Shown: positions 1 through 8,700 of the stretch, in pieces
Position numbering within the stretch: position 1 is the first letter of the stretch
How the letters are laid out: each line of letters begins with the position of its first letter
Made by a program: the position numbers and the translations under genes
Source of the DNA: B18-G4 sp032250805
Lineage (GTDB): Bacteria; Bacteroidota; Bacteroidia; Bacteroidales; B18-G4
NCBI GenBank assembly: GCA_032250805.1
Contig: JAVVEM010000009.1
Span: forward strand, 1-64,000
Length of the DNA stretch: 64,000 nucleotides
Direction of reading: 5' to 3'
The notes under the pieces: model-generated
The model's database searches: none
What the model was told of the DNA's origin: nothing
Seen by the model: the letters and a program-made list of their open reading frames with translations, nothing else

Positions 1-28
1 ACCATTTAACCATTTAGCATTTAATCCT

Positions 29-123
29 GAAACCATGAAACCATGAAACCATGAAACCATGAAACCATGAAGCCATGAAACCATGAAACCATGAAATCCA
101 GCATCCAGTATCCAGCATCCAGC
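29..123. repeat. Short tandem repeats: octamer then heptamer
   Basis: Seen directly: eight copies of the octamer GAAACCAT (29-92, one with a G for A substitution) run straight into four copies of the heptamer ATCCAGC/T (96-123). The tract lies downstream of recX. The octamers read as repeated short peptides in some frames, but no plausible gene covers them. I take this as a non-coding intergenic repeat. A similar dispersed element may occur elsewhere in the genome, but this window holds only one copy. Confidence 0.85.
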
Positions 124-179
124 CCGCCTTCGCTTCTCATCAGCCAAATCTTTAGCGAAGGCCGAAAAGCTTCGGCGGG
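123..179. repeat. Nested inverted repeats beside the tandem repeats
   Basis: GCCTTCGCT (126-134) is exactly inverted as AGCGAAGGC (154-162). CCCGCC (123-128) pairs with GGCGGG (174-179). GCCGAA (161-166) and TTCGGC (171-176) can form a hairpin with a four-base loop. The structure follows the tandem repeats directly, and together they look like a REP-type intergenic mosaic. It lies downstream of recX and could also act as a transcription terminator, although there is no T-run. Confidence 0.6.
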
Positions 180-242
180 TAAATATCCAACATCCGGTAA
201 CCAGCTTCGCTTTTCCATTAATGATGCCGAAATTTTAATACT

Positions 243-704
243 TTATAAGTATCTGAAAACCAGGTGGCGCTCGAAACCCCGCGACAGGGCATAATGAATT
301 ACTTTATTGCGGCCATCCGGTGAGGCCGGATCTTTCAGACTTTCCTTTTTCTTGTTTATCAGGGCATTCAGTGTTTGGGCATATTCCTCTTCATCGATCT
401 CTTCCAATCCCAGACGGATGAGGTTATCGGCGATCCCCCTGGCACGCAATGCCGCATAGATCTTGTTCCTTCCCCACTTTTTGATCCTGAATTTTCCTCC
501 GGCAAAAATACGTACAAAGCGCTCTTCATTGATATAGTCCTCTGATAGCAGCAGATGAATGATTTTGCCAATGGATTCAGGTCTTACGTTCCAATCAACG
601 AGTTTTTTCCTTACATCAGCAATACAGCGTTCCTGATAGGCACAATAGTGTTTGGCCTTTTCGAAAATATAATTGTTTTTATGGTCGTGAATACTCCCCA
701 TCAT
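243..704 (-). CDS. recX: RecX family regulatory protein
   Basis: A 153-residue protein matching the RecX family, small helical proteins that bind RecA filaments and usually restrain recombination. The match is visible in the order CAYQERCIADVRKKL, then a short-helix segment with EDYINEERFVRIF, then KWGRNKIYAALRARGI, and a C-terminal SRGFERHLVFRYL. The length is typical. The start codon lies directly after the TAA stop of the upstream sirtuin gene (0 bp between them), so the two are almost certainly cotranscribed and translationally coupled. A second Met follows the first, so the start is uncertain by one codon. recA is not in this window. The downstream side is repetitive intergenic DNA. Confidence 0.85.
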   Translation of the reverse strand: MMGSIHDHKNNYIFEKAKHYCAYQERCIADVRKKLVDWNVRPESIGKIIHLLLSEDYINEERFVRIFAGGKFRIKKWGRNKIYAALRARGIADNLIRLGLEEIDEEEYAQTLNALINKKKESLKDPASPDGRNKVIHYALSRGFERHLVFRYL

Positions 705-1394
705 TTATACCATAAGCAATTGATCAACCAGTTCGGGAACAGCTTGCCCGGCTCTGGCCTGGATAGCGGTAAGATTGGAGACCATACTGTTTTCGTAGGC
801 TGCAGGATCGATGTAGTACTTTACACTTTCAACGGGAGCATAATGTACAAGGCCTGCTGCCGGATATACCTGCATGGATGTACCCACGATAAGGAGGATA
901 TCGGCCCTGGTGGCAATTTCGGCCGCTGCCGAAATATTTGGCACAGGCTCGCCAAACCACACAATGTGCGGCCTTAGCTGCGATCCTTTCGGACAGGTAT
1001 CGCCGGCCTTAAGCTCCCAGCCATCCAGCTCAAATACCATTGAAGGGTCGAGGGTGCTTCTAACCTTGGTCAGTTCACCATGCAAATGTAGTACATTTGA
1101 TGATCCCGCCCGTTCATGGAGGTTGTCGACATTCTGCGTAACAATATGAACATCGTATTTTTCTTCCAGTCTGGCAAGCGCATAATGGGCAGGATTGGGC
1201 TCACAGCTTAAGAGTTGCTTTCTGCGCTGATTATAAAAATCAAGCACCAACTCCATATTGGCAGCCCAGGCTTCGGGTGTAGCTACCTCCTCAACCCTGT
1301 AATTGTTCCAAAGGCCGTTATTATCGCGAAAAGTGCTTAATCCGCTTTCAGCGCTGACACCCGCACCGGTCAGTACCACGATCCGTTTTCCCAT
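705..1394 (-). CDS. NAD-dependent protein deacylase, class III sirtuin (CobB/SIRT5-like)
   Basis: A 229-residue Sir2 family protein that removes acyl groups from lysines using NAD+. Visible motifs are GAGVSAESGLSTFR (NAD binding), TQNVDNLHERAGS, the catalytic HG at His105, and the C-terminal GTSMQVYPAAG. Tyr54 and Arg57 in DFYNQRR form the Y-x-x-R pair that marks class III sirtuins and in SIRT5/CobB reads negatively charged acyl groups such as succinyl. The four zinc cysteines of the classical family are absent (only CPKGSQLRPHIVWFGE remains), as I recall for many Bacteroidota members. recX begins immediately after the stop codon. The substrate is inferred from the motif only. Negatively charged acyl-CoAs such as methylglutaconyl-CoA and HMG-CoA, expected products of genes elsewhere in the window, could generate such acylations. 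Confidence 0.88.
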   Translation of the reverse strand: MGKRIVVLTGAGVSAESGLSTFRDNNGLWNNYRVEEVATPEAWAANMELVLDFYNQRRKQLLSCEPNPAHYALARLEEKYDVHIVTQNVDNLHERAGSSNVLHLHGELTKVRSTLDPSMVFELDGWELKAGDTCPKGSQLRPHIVWFGEPVPNISAAAEIATRADILLIVGTSMQVYPAAGLVHYAPVESVKYYIDPAAYENSMVSNLTAIQARAGQAVPELVDQLLMV

Positions 1395-1477
1395 GATTCT
1401 TATGTTTAGGGATTCAATATCTTCCGAAAAATTTCAGTACTCTTTTAACAGCCAGCCGGCATATGGTAATGAATTTC

Positions 1478-2419
1478 CTATTCGAACAATTTCATTTTAT
1501 CCAGAAGGCTGATCCCTTCTTTAACTGATTCAGCAGAATCATTCACCATTTTCTTTTCATTTTCATTCAGGTTAAGTTCGATCACTTCTTCGATACCGTT
1601 TTTCCCAAGTTTTACGGGAACACCCATATATATTCCCTTTTGGCCATATTCTCCGTTCAGATAAGCACAAACCGGGTATATTCGTTGCTGATCGTCGACA
1701 ATGGCTTCAACCATTTGTGCAGCTGCTGCACCGGGAGCATACCAGGCGGATGTACCCATAAGATTAACAAGCTCGCCACCTCCCTTTTTTGTTCGTTCGT
1801 CAATGGCATCCAATTCATCCTTATTAAGTAATTCGGTGATTGGAATGCCGGCAACAGAGGTGTACCTTCTTAACGGGACCATGCTATCTCCATGACCACC
1901 CATAAGCATTGCATGAATATCTTTGGGCGATACATCAATGGCCTGGGCAAGAAAGGCTTTATAACGTCCGGTATCGAGAATACCGGCCATTCCAAATACC
2001 TTTCTCGACTCTTTATTGGCAGCCCTGAAGGCAGCATATGTCATAATGTCGAGGGGATTGGAGACAATGATAATGATGGCATCAGGCGAATACCTGATGG
2101 CCTTTTCGGTGACCTCCTTAACGATCGTAGCATTGGTTTTAATGAGATCATCACGCGACATACCCGGCTTACGGGGTAATCCGGAAGTGATCACAATCAC
2201 GCCCGAACCTTTGGTTCTTAAATAATCATTGGTAACCCCGGTAACACGCGTATTAAAATTGTTAATTGAAGAGGTTTGCCAGATATCGAGGGCCTTTCCT
2301 TCTGCCACACCGTCTCTAATATCGACAAGCACTACTTCTCTGGCAAGATCCTTATGAGCAATGACATTGGCACAGGTTGCACCAACGTTCCCCGCGCCTA
2401 TTACAGTAATTTTTTTCAT
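1478..2419 (-). CDS. mdh: Malate dehydrogenase (LDH-like type)
   Basis: Interconverts malate and oxaloacetate with NAD(H) in the TCA cycle. I chose the internal Met of MKKITVIGAG (313 residues, the usual length) over an upstream Met that adds 11 basic residues and would weaken the fit to the Rossmann start. Visible features are the GAGNVG dinucleotide loop, the acidic residue of LVDIRDG, Arg83 and Arg89 in the mobile loop LPRKPGMSR (Arg at this position selects malate over lactate), LDTGRYK, and the catalytic His176 in GGHGDSMVPL. It lies downstream of the malic enzyme gene on the same strand, about 220 bp away. Its own promoter-like element is at 2495-2528. The product oxaloacetate is the CO2 donor proposed for the 44.5 kb carboxyltransferase. 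Confidence 0.95.
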   Translation of the reverse strand: MKKITVIGAGNVGATCANVIAHKDLAREVVLVDIRDGVAEGKALDIWQTSSINNFNTRVTGVTNDYLRTKGSGVIVITSGLPRKPGMSRDDLIKTNATIVKEVTEKAIRYSPDAIIIIVSNPLDIMTYAAFRAANKESRKVFGMAGILDTGRYKAFLAQAIDVSPKDIHAMLMGGHGDSMVPLRRYTSVAGIPITELLNKDELDAIDERTKKGGGELVNLMGTSAWYAPGAAAAQMVEAIVDDQQRIYPVCAYLNGEYGQKGIYMGVPVKLGKNGIEEVIELNLNENEKKMVNDSAESVKEGISLLDKMKLFE

Positions 2420-2494
2420 GATGGATTCCTTTTGTTTTTGTTTCTTCGCCATGTGCGACGAGTTATATTATTCGTTTTTTAACATTGAAGGTTA

Positions 2495-2528
2495 CAAAAA
2501 TAAGGAAAAACAAGCTTATGTCAACAAA
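2495..2528 (-). promoter_or_regulatory. Bacteroidota-type promoter for mdh
   Basis: On the minus strand TTTG (2528-2525) is followed after 22 bp by TATTTTTG (2502-2495). This fits the known Bacteroidota primary sigma consensus TTG-N19-23-TAnnTTTG. Transcription would begin near 2490, about 70 bp upstream of the mdh ATG. Confidence 0.6.
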
Positions 2529-2636
2529 CCGGGATTAGCTAAAGGATAAAAGGCCTGTTAACCAGAAAAGTGTATCGTTAAAATTTAGTCTTCACAGTCT
2601 GCATCACATCAATTGCAGGCCGGATAAGTATTTTTG

Positions 2637-4931
2637 TCAGCTACATTCCTGACCAAGATTTCTAAGCTGCACACACTGGGCGTCGAGTGCAGCGATCATC
2701 ACCATATTCACAATTTCTTTTACGGTACCTCCAATGGGCAATATATGCACTGATTTGTTCAGGCCATTGAGTACGGGTCCGATCACTTCAACATCTGCCA
2801 TTTCCTGTAAAAGTTTATATGCAATATTCCCCGCAGTGAGGTAAGGAAAGATCAGTGTATTGGCAGCCCCTCCAAAGAGTTTTGAGAAGGGGAAGTTTTT
2901 ATCAAGGATTTCCTGATTCAGAGCCACATTGGCCTGCATTTCACCGTCGACGATCATATCCGGATAATGCTTATGCAGGTATGCAATGGCATCGCGCTGT
3001 TTGTTTGGAATATTTCCGGGGTTTGATCCAAAATTTGAATAGGAAACAAATGCGATCCTTGGCTGGATCCTAAATTGTTCAACCGCATATTTCGTTTGCA
3101 GGGTGATCTCAACAAGATCCTCCATGCTGGGATTCTTGTTCACCGTACAGTCGGCGAAGAAATAAGGGCCACGCCTGGCATTGATGATGTACATCCCTGA
3201 AACAAGCTGGCTTCCTTCTTTAATACCGATAACTTCAAGTGATGGTTTGATGGTTGACGGATAATTACGTGTGAGGCCTGATATCATAGCATCAGCATAG
3301 CCTGTTTCGACCAGCATGGGTGCGAAATAATTTCTGTGAATAAGCAGGTCGTGGGCCGCCTTTATAGTAACACCCCGGCGATGGCGTTTTTCGAATAAAA
3401 TTTTTGCAAATTCCTGTCGCTTGCTTTCGAGTTCATCTGACCTGGGATCGATAATTTCCACTCCATCAAGTTCAAGCTGATTTTCTTTGATAATACGCTT
3501 TATGTTTTCAACATTCCCGAGCAATATCGGGATGGCAGTTTTTTCATTCAGAACGATTTCTGCAGCTTTTAACATGTTATAATCTTCGGCTTCGCCAAAA
3601 ACAACACGCTGGATATTTCTTTTCGCACGGCCTTTGATCTGACGCATAAGCGGATTGCTAATGCCCAGACGTTTGCTCAGTTCCTCCCTGTAAGTATCCC
3701 AGTTTTCAATCGGTTTACGCGCCACTCCTGAATCCATTGCAGCTTGTGCCACAGCGGGAGCAAGGTGGATGATAAGGCGTGGATCAGTTGGTTTGGGAAT
3801 GATATAGTCCCTGCCAAATTTCAGGTTTTTTTCGTGATATGCGATGTTTACTTCCTCAGGAACAGGTTCTTTTGCAAGGTTGGCAAGTGCTCTTGAGGCA
3901 GCCAGTTTCATCTCTTCATTGATCGTTGTAGCCTTTACATCAAGTGCTCCCCTGAAAATATAAGGAAACCCAAGCACATTATTGATTTGATTCGGAAAAT
4001 CCGATCTCCCTGTGGCCATAATCAGATCATCACGCGTTTCCATGGCTTCTTCATAACCAATTTCCGGAACGGGATTGGCAAGGGCAAAAACAACAGGATT
4101 ATCGGCCAAGGTTTTAAGGTATTCCTTTTTCAACACTCCGCCGGTTGATAATCCAAGGAACATGTCGGCACCATTGATGGCTTCTTCAAGGGTATGCAGG
4201 TCTTTATCAGTTACAAATTGCCTTTTAATCTCATTCAGGTCTTTACGGTCCTTACGCAAAACTCCCTTGCTGTCGAGCATGACAATATTTTCCCTTTTCA
4301 CACCCAAAGAAATATACAGGTTAATGCACGAAACAGCCGAAGCCCCTGCTCCGTTAACGACGATCTTCAGGTCGCCGATCTTTTTGCCTGTCAGCTCAAG
4401 CGTATTCAGCAGGCCGGCAGCAGTTATAATGGCAGTACCATGCTGGTCATCATGCATTACCGGTATGTCGAGTGCTTCCTTGATACGGTCTTCGATCTCA
4501 AAACATTCCGGTGCCTTGATGTCTTCGAGGTTGATCCCCCCAAATGTAGGAGCAATATTGATCACGGTTTCAACAAACTTGTCGACATCCTTTACATCAA
4601 TCTCAATATCAAATACATCGATATCTGCGAATATTTTAAAAAGTAATCCTTTGCCTTCCATAACCGGCTTCGACGCATCCGCACCAATATCGCCCAGCCC
4701 AAGCACCGCCGTGCCGTTGGAAATGACAGCCACAAGATTCCCCTTGGCGGTGTATTTATAAATATCATCAGGGTTTTTATGGATTTCGAGGCAGGGATCA
4801 GCCACCCCGGGAGAGTATGCCAGCGACAGATCGCGCTGTGTTGAGTATGGTTTTGTGGGGATTACTTCAATTTTTCCGGGTCTCCCCTCAGAATGGTAAT
4901 TCAGTGCATCTTTGCGAAAAAGGTTATCCAT
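2637..4931 (-). CDS. maeB: NADP-dependent malic enzyme fused to a phosphotransacetylase-like domain
   Basis: A 764-residue two-domain protein. Residues about 1-430 are malic enzyme, which decarboxylates malate to pyruvate with NADP+. It shows SLAYSPGVADPC, DASKPVMEGKG, the metal-binding ECFEIEDRI with HDDQHGTAI, and the VNGAGASAVSC nucleotide loop. Residues about 430-764 resemble phosphate acetyltransferase (GLTRNYPSTIKPSLEVIG, LFGGAANTLIFPYLTAGN). In MaeB proteins this domain is generally regulatory, responding to acetyl-CoA and similar ligands. The length matches the MaeB family. It begins a minus-strand run with mdh, and the 188 bp upstream is shared divergently with ruvA. It ends in TGA, one of several genes here that show TGA is a normal stop. 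Confidence 0.95.
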   Translation of the reverse strand: MDNLFRKDALNYHSEGRPGKIEVIPTKPYSTQRDLSLAYSPGVADPCLEIHKNPDDIYKYTAKGNLVAVISNGTAVLGLGDIGADASKPVMEGKGLLFKIFADIDVFDIEIDVKDVDKFVETVINIAPTFGGINLEDIKAPECFEIEDRIKEALDIPVMHDDQHGTAIITAAGLLNTLELTGKKIGDLKIVVNGAGASAVSCINLYISLGVKRENIVMLDSKGVLRKDRKDLNEIKRQFVTDKDLHTLEEAINGADMFLGLSTGGVLKKEYLKTLADNPVVFALANPVPEIGYEEAMETRDDLIMATGRSDFPNQINNVLGFPYIFRGALDVKATTINEEMKLAASRALANLAKEPVPEEVNIAYHEKNLKFGRDYIIPKPTDPRLIIHLAPAVAQAAMDSGVARKPIENWDTYREELSKRLGISNPLMRQIKGRAKRNIQRVVFGEAEDYNMLKAAEIVLNEKTAIPILLGNVENIKRIIKENQLELDGVEIIDPRSDELESKRQEFAKILFEKRHRRGVTIKAAHDLLIHRNYFAPMLVETGYADAMISGLTRNYPSTIKPSLEVIGIKEGSQLVSGMYIINARRGPYFFADCTVNKNPSMEDLVEITLQTKYAVEQFRIQPRIAFVSYSNFGSNPGNIPNKQRDAIAYLHKHYPDMIVDGEMQANVALNQEILDKNFPFSKLFGGAANTLIFPYLTAGNIAYKLLQEMADVEVIGPVLNGLNKSVHILPIGGTVKEIVNMVMIAALDAQCVQLRNLGQECS

Positions 4932-4969
4932 GGCTGTGGTTTATTGTGAACAAAATAACAGTAGCTTCA

Positions 4970-4977
4970 CAAAGCTA
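4970..4977 (-). promoter_or_regulatory. -7 element upstream of maeB
   Basis: TAGCTTTG on the minus strand (4977-4970) fits TAnnTTTG and lies about 40 bp upstream of the maeB ATG. I see no TTG at the right distance for a -33 element, so the promoter is only partly supported. Confidence 0.4.
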
Positions 4978-5075
4978 AGAATATTTGGATTTTATAGATG
5001 GTTTTAAGGTAATTTTTATTATTTCTAAATTTGAGCAGACAATTTGCCTGCTCATTAATGGCTAATTATATTTCT

Positions 5076-5083
5076 TAGTTTTG
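5076..5083 (+). promoter_or_regulatory. -7 element upstream of ruvA
   Basis: TAGTTTTG fits TAnnTTTG. The start would be near 5089, about 30 bp before the ruvA ATG. There is no well-spaced -33 TTG; the nearest TTG, at 5044-5046, is too far away. This element and the one at 4970-4977 would form a divergent promoter pair. Confidence 0.4.
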
Positions 5084-5119
5084 CATTCGGTAATAATTTA
5101 ATTATGATAATTTCGGCAT

Positions 5120-5722
5120 ATGTACGCATATATAGAAGGGAAAGTTGTTGAGGCAAATCCGGCCTTCGTCGTCATTGAGACAGGCGGCATAGGATATGAT
5201 ATCAATATTTCGGTTTATACATTTTCGCACCTCGAAGCTGGCAGCACCACAAAACTCTTCACCCACCTGGTAGTCAGGGAAGATGCGCAATTATTGTTCG
5301 GATTTTCGACCGAGCAGGAAAGGCTCTTATTCCGGAACCTGATCTCAGTCTCAGGCGTTGGCGCGAATACAGCAAGACTGATATTGTCGGCTTATTCACC
5401 CGATGAGATAAGCACCGCTATCAGTTCGGAAAATGTAGATCTGCTTAAATCGATCAAAGGCATTGGAGCAAAATCTGCACAACGTATCGTGATTGACCTG
5501 AAAGATAAACTGCCAAAAGACGGCTATATATCAGAAGAAAAATATACTTTATCGCACAATACACTGTATAATGATGCGTTAACAGGATTAACCTCGTTAG
5601 GGTTTAACAGAAAGCAAGCTGAAAAAGCGCTGGATAAGGCATTTACCGGAATTCAAGAAAATAAGCCAGACTTAGAGCTCACTGTTGAGGGGCTGATCAG
5701 AGAAGCCTTGAAACTGCTATAG
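5120..5722 (+). CDS. ruvA: Holliday junction branch migration subunit RuvA
   Basis: A 200-residue protein of full length. RuvA tetramers bind four-way junctions and load the RuvB helicase. The N-terminal OB-fold starts MYAYIEGKVVEANP. The helix-hairpin-helix pair is in LISVSGVGANTARLIL and LKSIKGIGAKSAQRIVIDLKDKL. The C-terminal domain that contacts RuvB is ALTGLTSLGFNRKQAEKALDKA and beyond. ruvB and ruvC are not in the window. The next gene, sprA, starts 77 bp downstream on the same strand; I recall ruvA-sprA adjacency in other Bacteroidota. Whether the two share a transcript is inferred. Confidence 0.95.
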   Translation: MYAYIEGKVVEANPAFVVIETGGIGYDINISVYTFSHLEAGSTTKLFTHLVVREDAQLLFGFSTEQERLLFRNLISVSGVGANTARLILSAYSPDEISTAISSENVDLLKSIKGIGAKSAQRIVIDLKDKLPKDGYISEEKYTLSHNTLYNDALTGLTSLGFNRKQAEKALDKAFTGIQENKPDLELTVEGLIREALKLL

Positions 5723-5799
5723 CTTGCCGCTCTGATGATCAGGGGTTTTTGATAATTGCACAAACACGCTTTCATGGCGGTATTAACTAACGGAGATTA

Positions 5800-8700
5800 T
5801 TGATACGGATAATTAAATATCTGATCACGCTGGTTGTTTTTGTTTCCTTCCTGGTTATTGTCTGGGAAACAAATGCCAGTGTATACAATGAAAAAACCAC
5901 CACCCCACCCTGGCTTGCTCCCGACACTACTGAACCGGATACAACTGCACCCGTAAATCTCATCTATCCGTTTATGGACAATGATGATCTGCTCTTTATC
6001 CCGGCCGACACCCACGGCCTGTATCTTGGCAATCCCTCCAACCTGAATACTGAGATCGAATATGATCCTGAGTCCAATCAGTACCTTATCCGTAACAAGA
6101 TCGGCGAGCTCGATTACAGGAAGCCCACTTTTATGACCTTCGACGAATATCAGGAGTTCGAAATGAAGAATTCTCTCAGAAGCTATTGGAAAGAGCGCTC
6201 ACAAGCCAGTGCAGGCCTGGACCGCGGCGATGGAATTATTCCGAAGATTTATATCGGTGGAAAATTCTTTGAAACCATTTTTGGAAACAATACTGTTGAC
6301 ATACGTCCACAGGGATCAGCAGAGCTGAAATTTGGTATCATGAATAATAAAACCGACAACCCTACACTGAATGTCAGGCAGCGGCGTACTACGAACTTCG
6401 ACTTCGACATGAAGATACAAATGAACGTAGTGGCCAAGATCGGCGATAAGATTGAATTCCGGACAAACTATAATACAGAAGCAACCTTTGACTTTGAAAA
6501 CAAATTGCAATTAAAATATGAGGGAAAAGAGGACGAGATCATTAAACTCATCGAGGCCGGTAATGTTTCCCTCCCCCTGAGCACTTCATTGATCACGGGT
6601 AATCAGAGCCTCTTCGGGATCAAAACCAAGTTGCAGTTTGGCCGCACCATGGTAACTGCTGTATATTCCGAGCAACAGAGCGAAACATCAACGGTTACCG
6701 TTCAGGGAGGCGCCCAGTCAAATGAATTCAATCTTACAGCAGTTGATTATGATGAGAATAAGCACTTTTTCCTCTCCCATTATTTCAGGGATAAATATAA
6801 CCAGGCCCTCTCTGATCTTCCTTTGATCATTTCTGACATTAACATTACCCGCGTTGAAGTATGGGTGACAAATATTGGCGCGGCGGTTACCGAAAACAGG
6901 AATATAGTCGCTTTTCAGGATCTGGCTGAAAACCGCAATATATACAACGATAATGTATCGCCCGTACCCGGTGCAAAATTACCATCAAATTATTCGAATG
7001 ATCTGCTGATTGATATCGATACAAGTATGATCCGCGATATCAATTCTGCTTCAAACTACCTGAAAAGCCTGGGCTATGACCCTGGTGTGGATTTTGAAAA
7101 AGTAGAAGTTGCAAGAAAACTCGATCCTTCAGAATACACAATCAACAGAAGGCTTGGGTTTATCTCACTCAATACCACCCTCAACTCCGATCAAACCCTT
7201 GCCGTCGCATACCAGTACACCGTGATCGGAATGGACAGTTCGACTTACCAGGTGGGAGAATTTTCCGACCAGGGTGTTGTAGCTCCCGAATGCCTGGTTG
7301 TGAAGATGCTGAAAAGCACTTCACTGAATACCCGTCTGCCCATGTGGGACCTGATGATGAAAAATGTATATTCGATCGGCGCCTATCAGGTAAGCAGGGA
7401 AAAATTCATCATGAACATCCTTTATTCCGGCAATGACAATGGTGTACCTACAGGGTATTTTGTTGAAGGCCCCGAAGACATTAAAGGCGTTCCGCTGCTC
7501 AGGCTGTTTAACTTCGACAACTTAAACCAGCAACAAAACCCGCCCGACGACGGTTTATTTGATTTTATCGATGGTGCTGCCACGAATGGAGGAACAATAC
7601 AATCCTCCAATGGAAAAATATTTTTTACGGTACTCGAGCCCTTTGGCAGCTATCTCCGCGAGAAGATCATTTCCAACGGCGGGGATTCATCTCTCGCCAA
7701 CCGCTATTGTTATGACTCGCTCTATACCCTCACCAAGACCGGTGCCGAGCAATTCCCCGATAAGAATAAATATATCCTGGAAGGCTTTTACCAATCTTCT
7801 TCAGGCTCAGAGATCAACCTGAATGCCTTTAATGTGCCCCGGGGTTCGGTGAAAGTCAGTGCTGGTGGGCGCACGCTTACTGAAAATGTTGATTACACTG
7901 TCGATTATACGCTGGGGCGGGTAAGGATCATAAACGAAGGCATCCTGAATTCAGGAACGCCCATCAACGTTTCCATGGAAAACAATACACTTTTCAATAT
8001 CCAGACAAAACGCCTGATGGGTTCACGTATCGAACATGCCTTCAATCCTAATTTTCTTATTGGAGGTACAATACTGAACCTGCGTGAGCGACCGCTTACC
8101 CAAAAAGTCAGTTACGGCAACGATCCTATCAACAATACCATCTGGGGAGTTGACCTGAACTATCAGACCGAATCGCGTTTCCTGACAAAAATGGTGGATG
8201 CCATACCCCTGATCAACACCAAAGAACAATCAGTGATCAGCGTAAATGCGGAGTTTGCCCATTTCCTGCCCGGCCATTCAAGGGCCATCGGTTCGGGCGG
8301 CACTGCATACATTGATGATTTTGAAGGAGCCAAATCAACTACCGATCTGAAAAATTACGGCACCTGGTTCCTGGCAAGTACGCCACAGGGACAACCCGAC
8401 CTTTTCCCTGAAACAGATATCTCCAATGCTTTTAATTTCCAGACCCAGATCGACTATGGCAAGAACAGGGCAAAACTTGCATGGTACATTATCGATCCCT
8501 TGTTTTACGACAGGAACAGCTCGCTGGTACCCTCAAATGTTTCGAAGGATGAGCTGTCGAAACACTCCGTTCGCCAGGTACTTGAAACAGAGGTTTTCCC
8601 CAATAAAGATATTCCCAGCGGTACACCAACAAATATTGCGATTTTCAACCTGGCCTATTACCCGGCCGAAAGGGGACCCTATAACTTTGATGCCTTACCG

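Noticed and set aside
29..123. CRISPR array
   Set aside because: Units are 7-8 bp directly abutting, with no spacers and no cas genes nearby.
4075..4761. A 228-codon open frame on the plus strand opposite maeB
   Set aside because: Lies wholly antisense to the conserved malic enzyme domain, is Ser/Arg-rich and has no recognisable motif. It is a shadow of the real gene's codon bias.
5723..5799. Terminator between ruvA and sprA (CTGATGATCAG followed by GGGGTTTTT)
   Set aside because: The symmetric part leaves a one-base loop and cannot form a stable hairpin.
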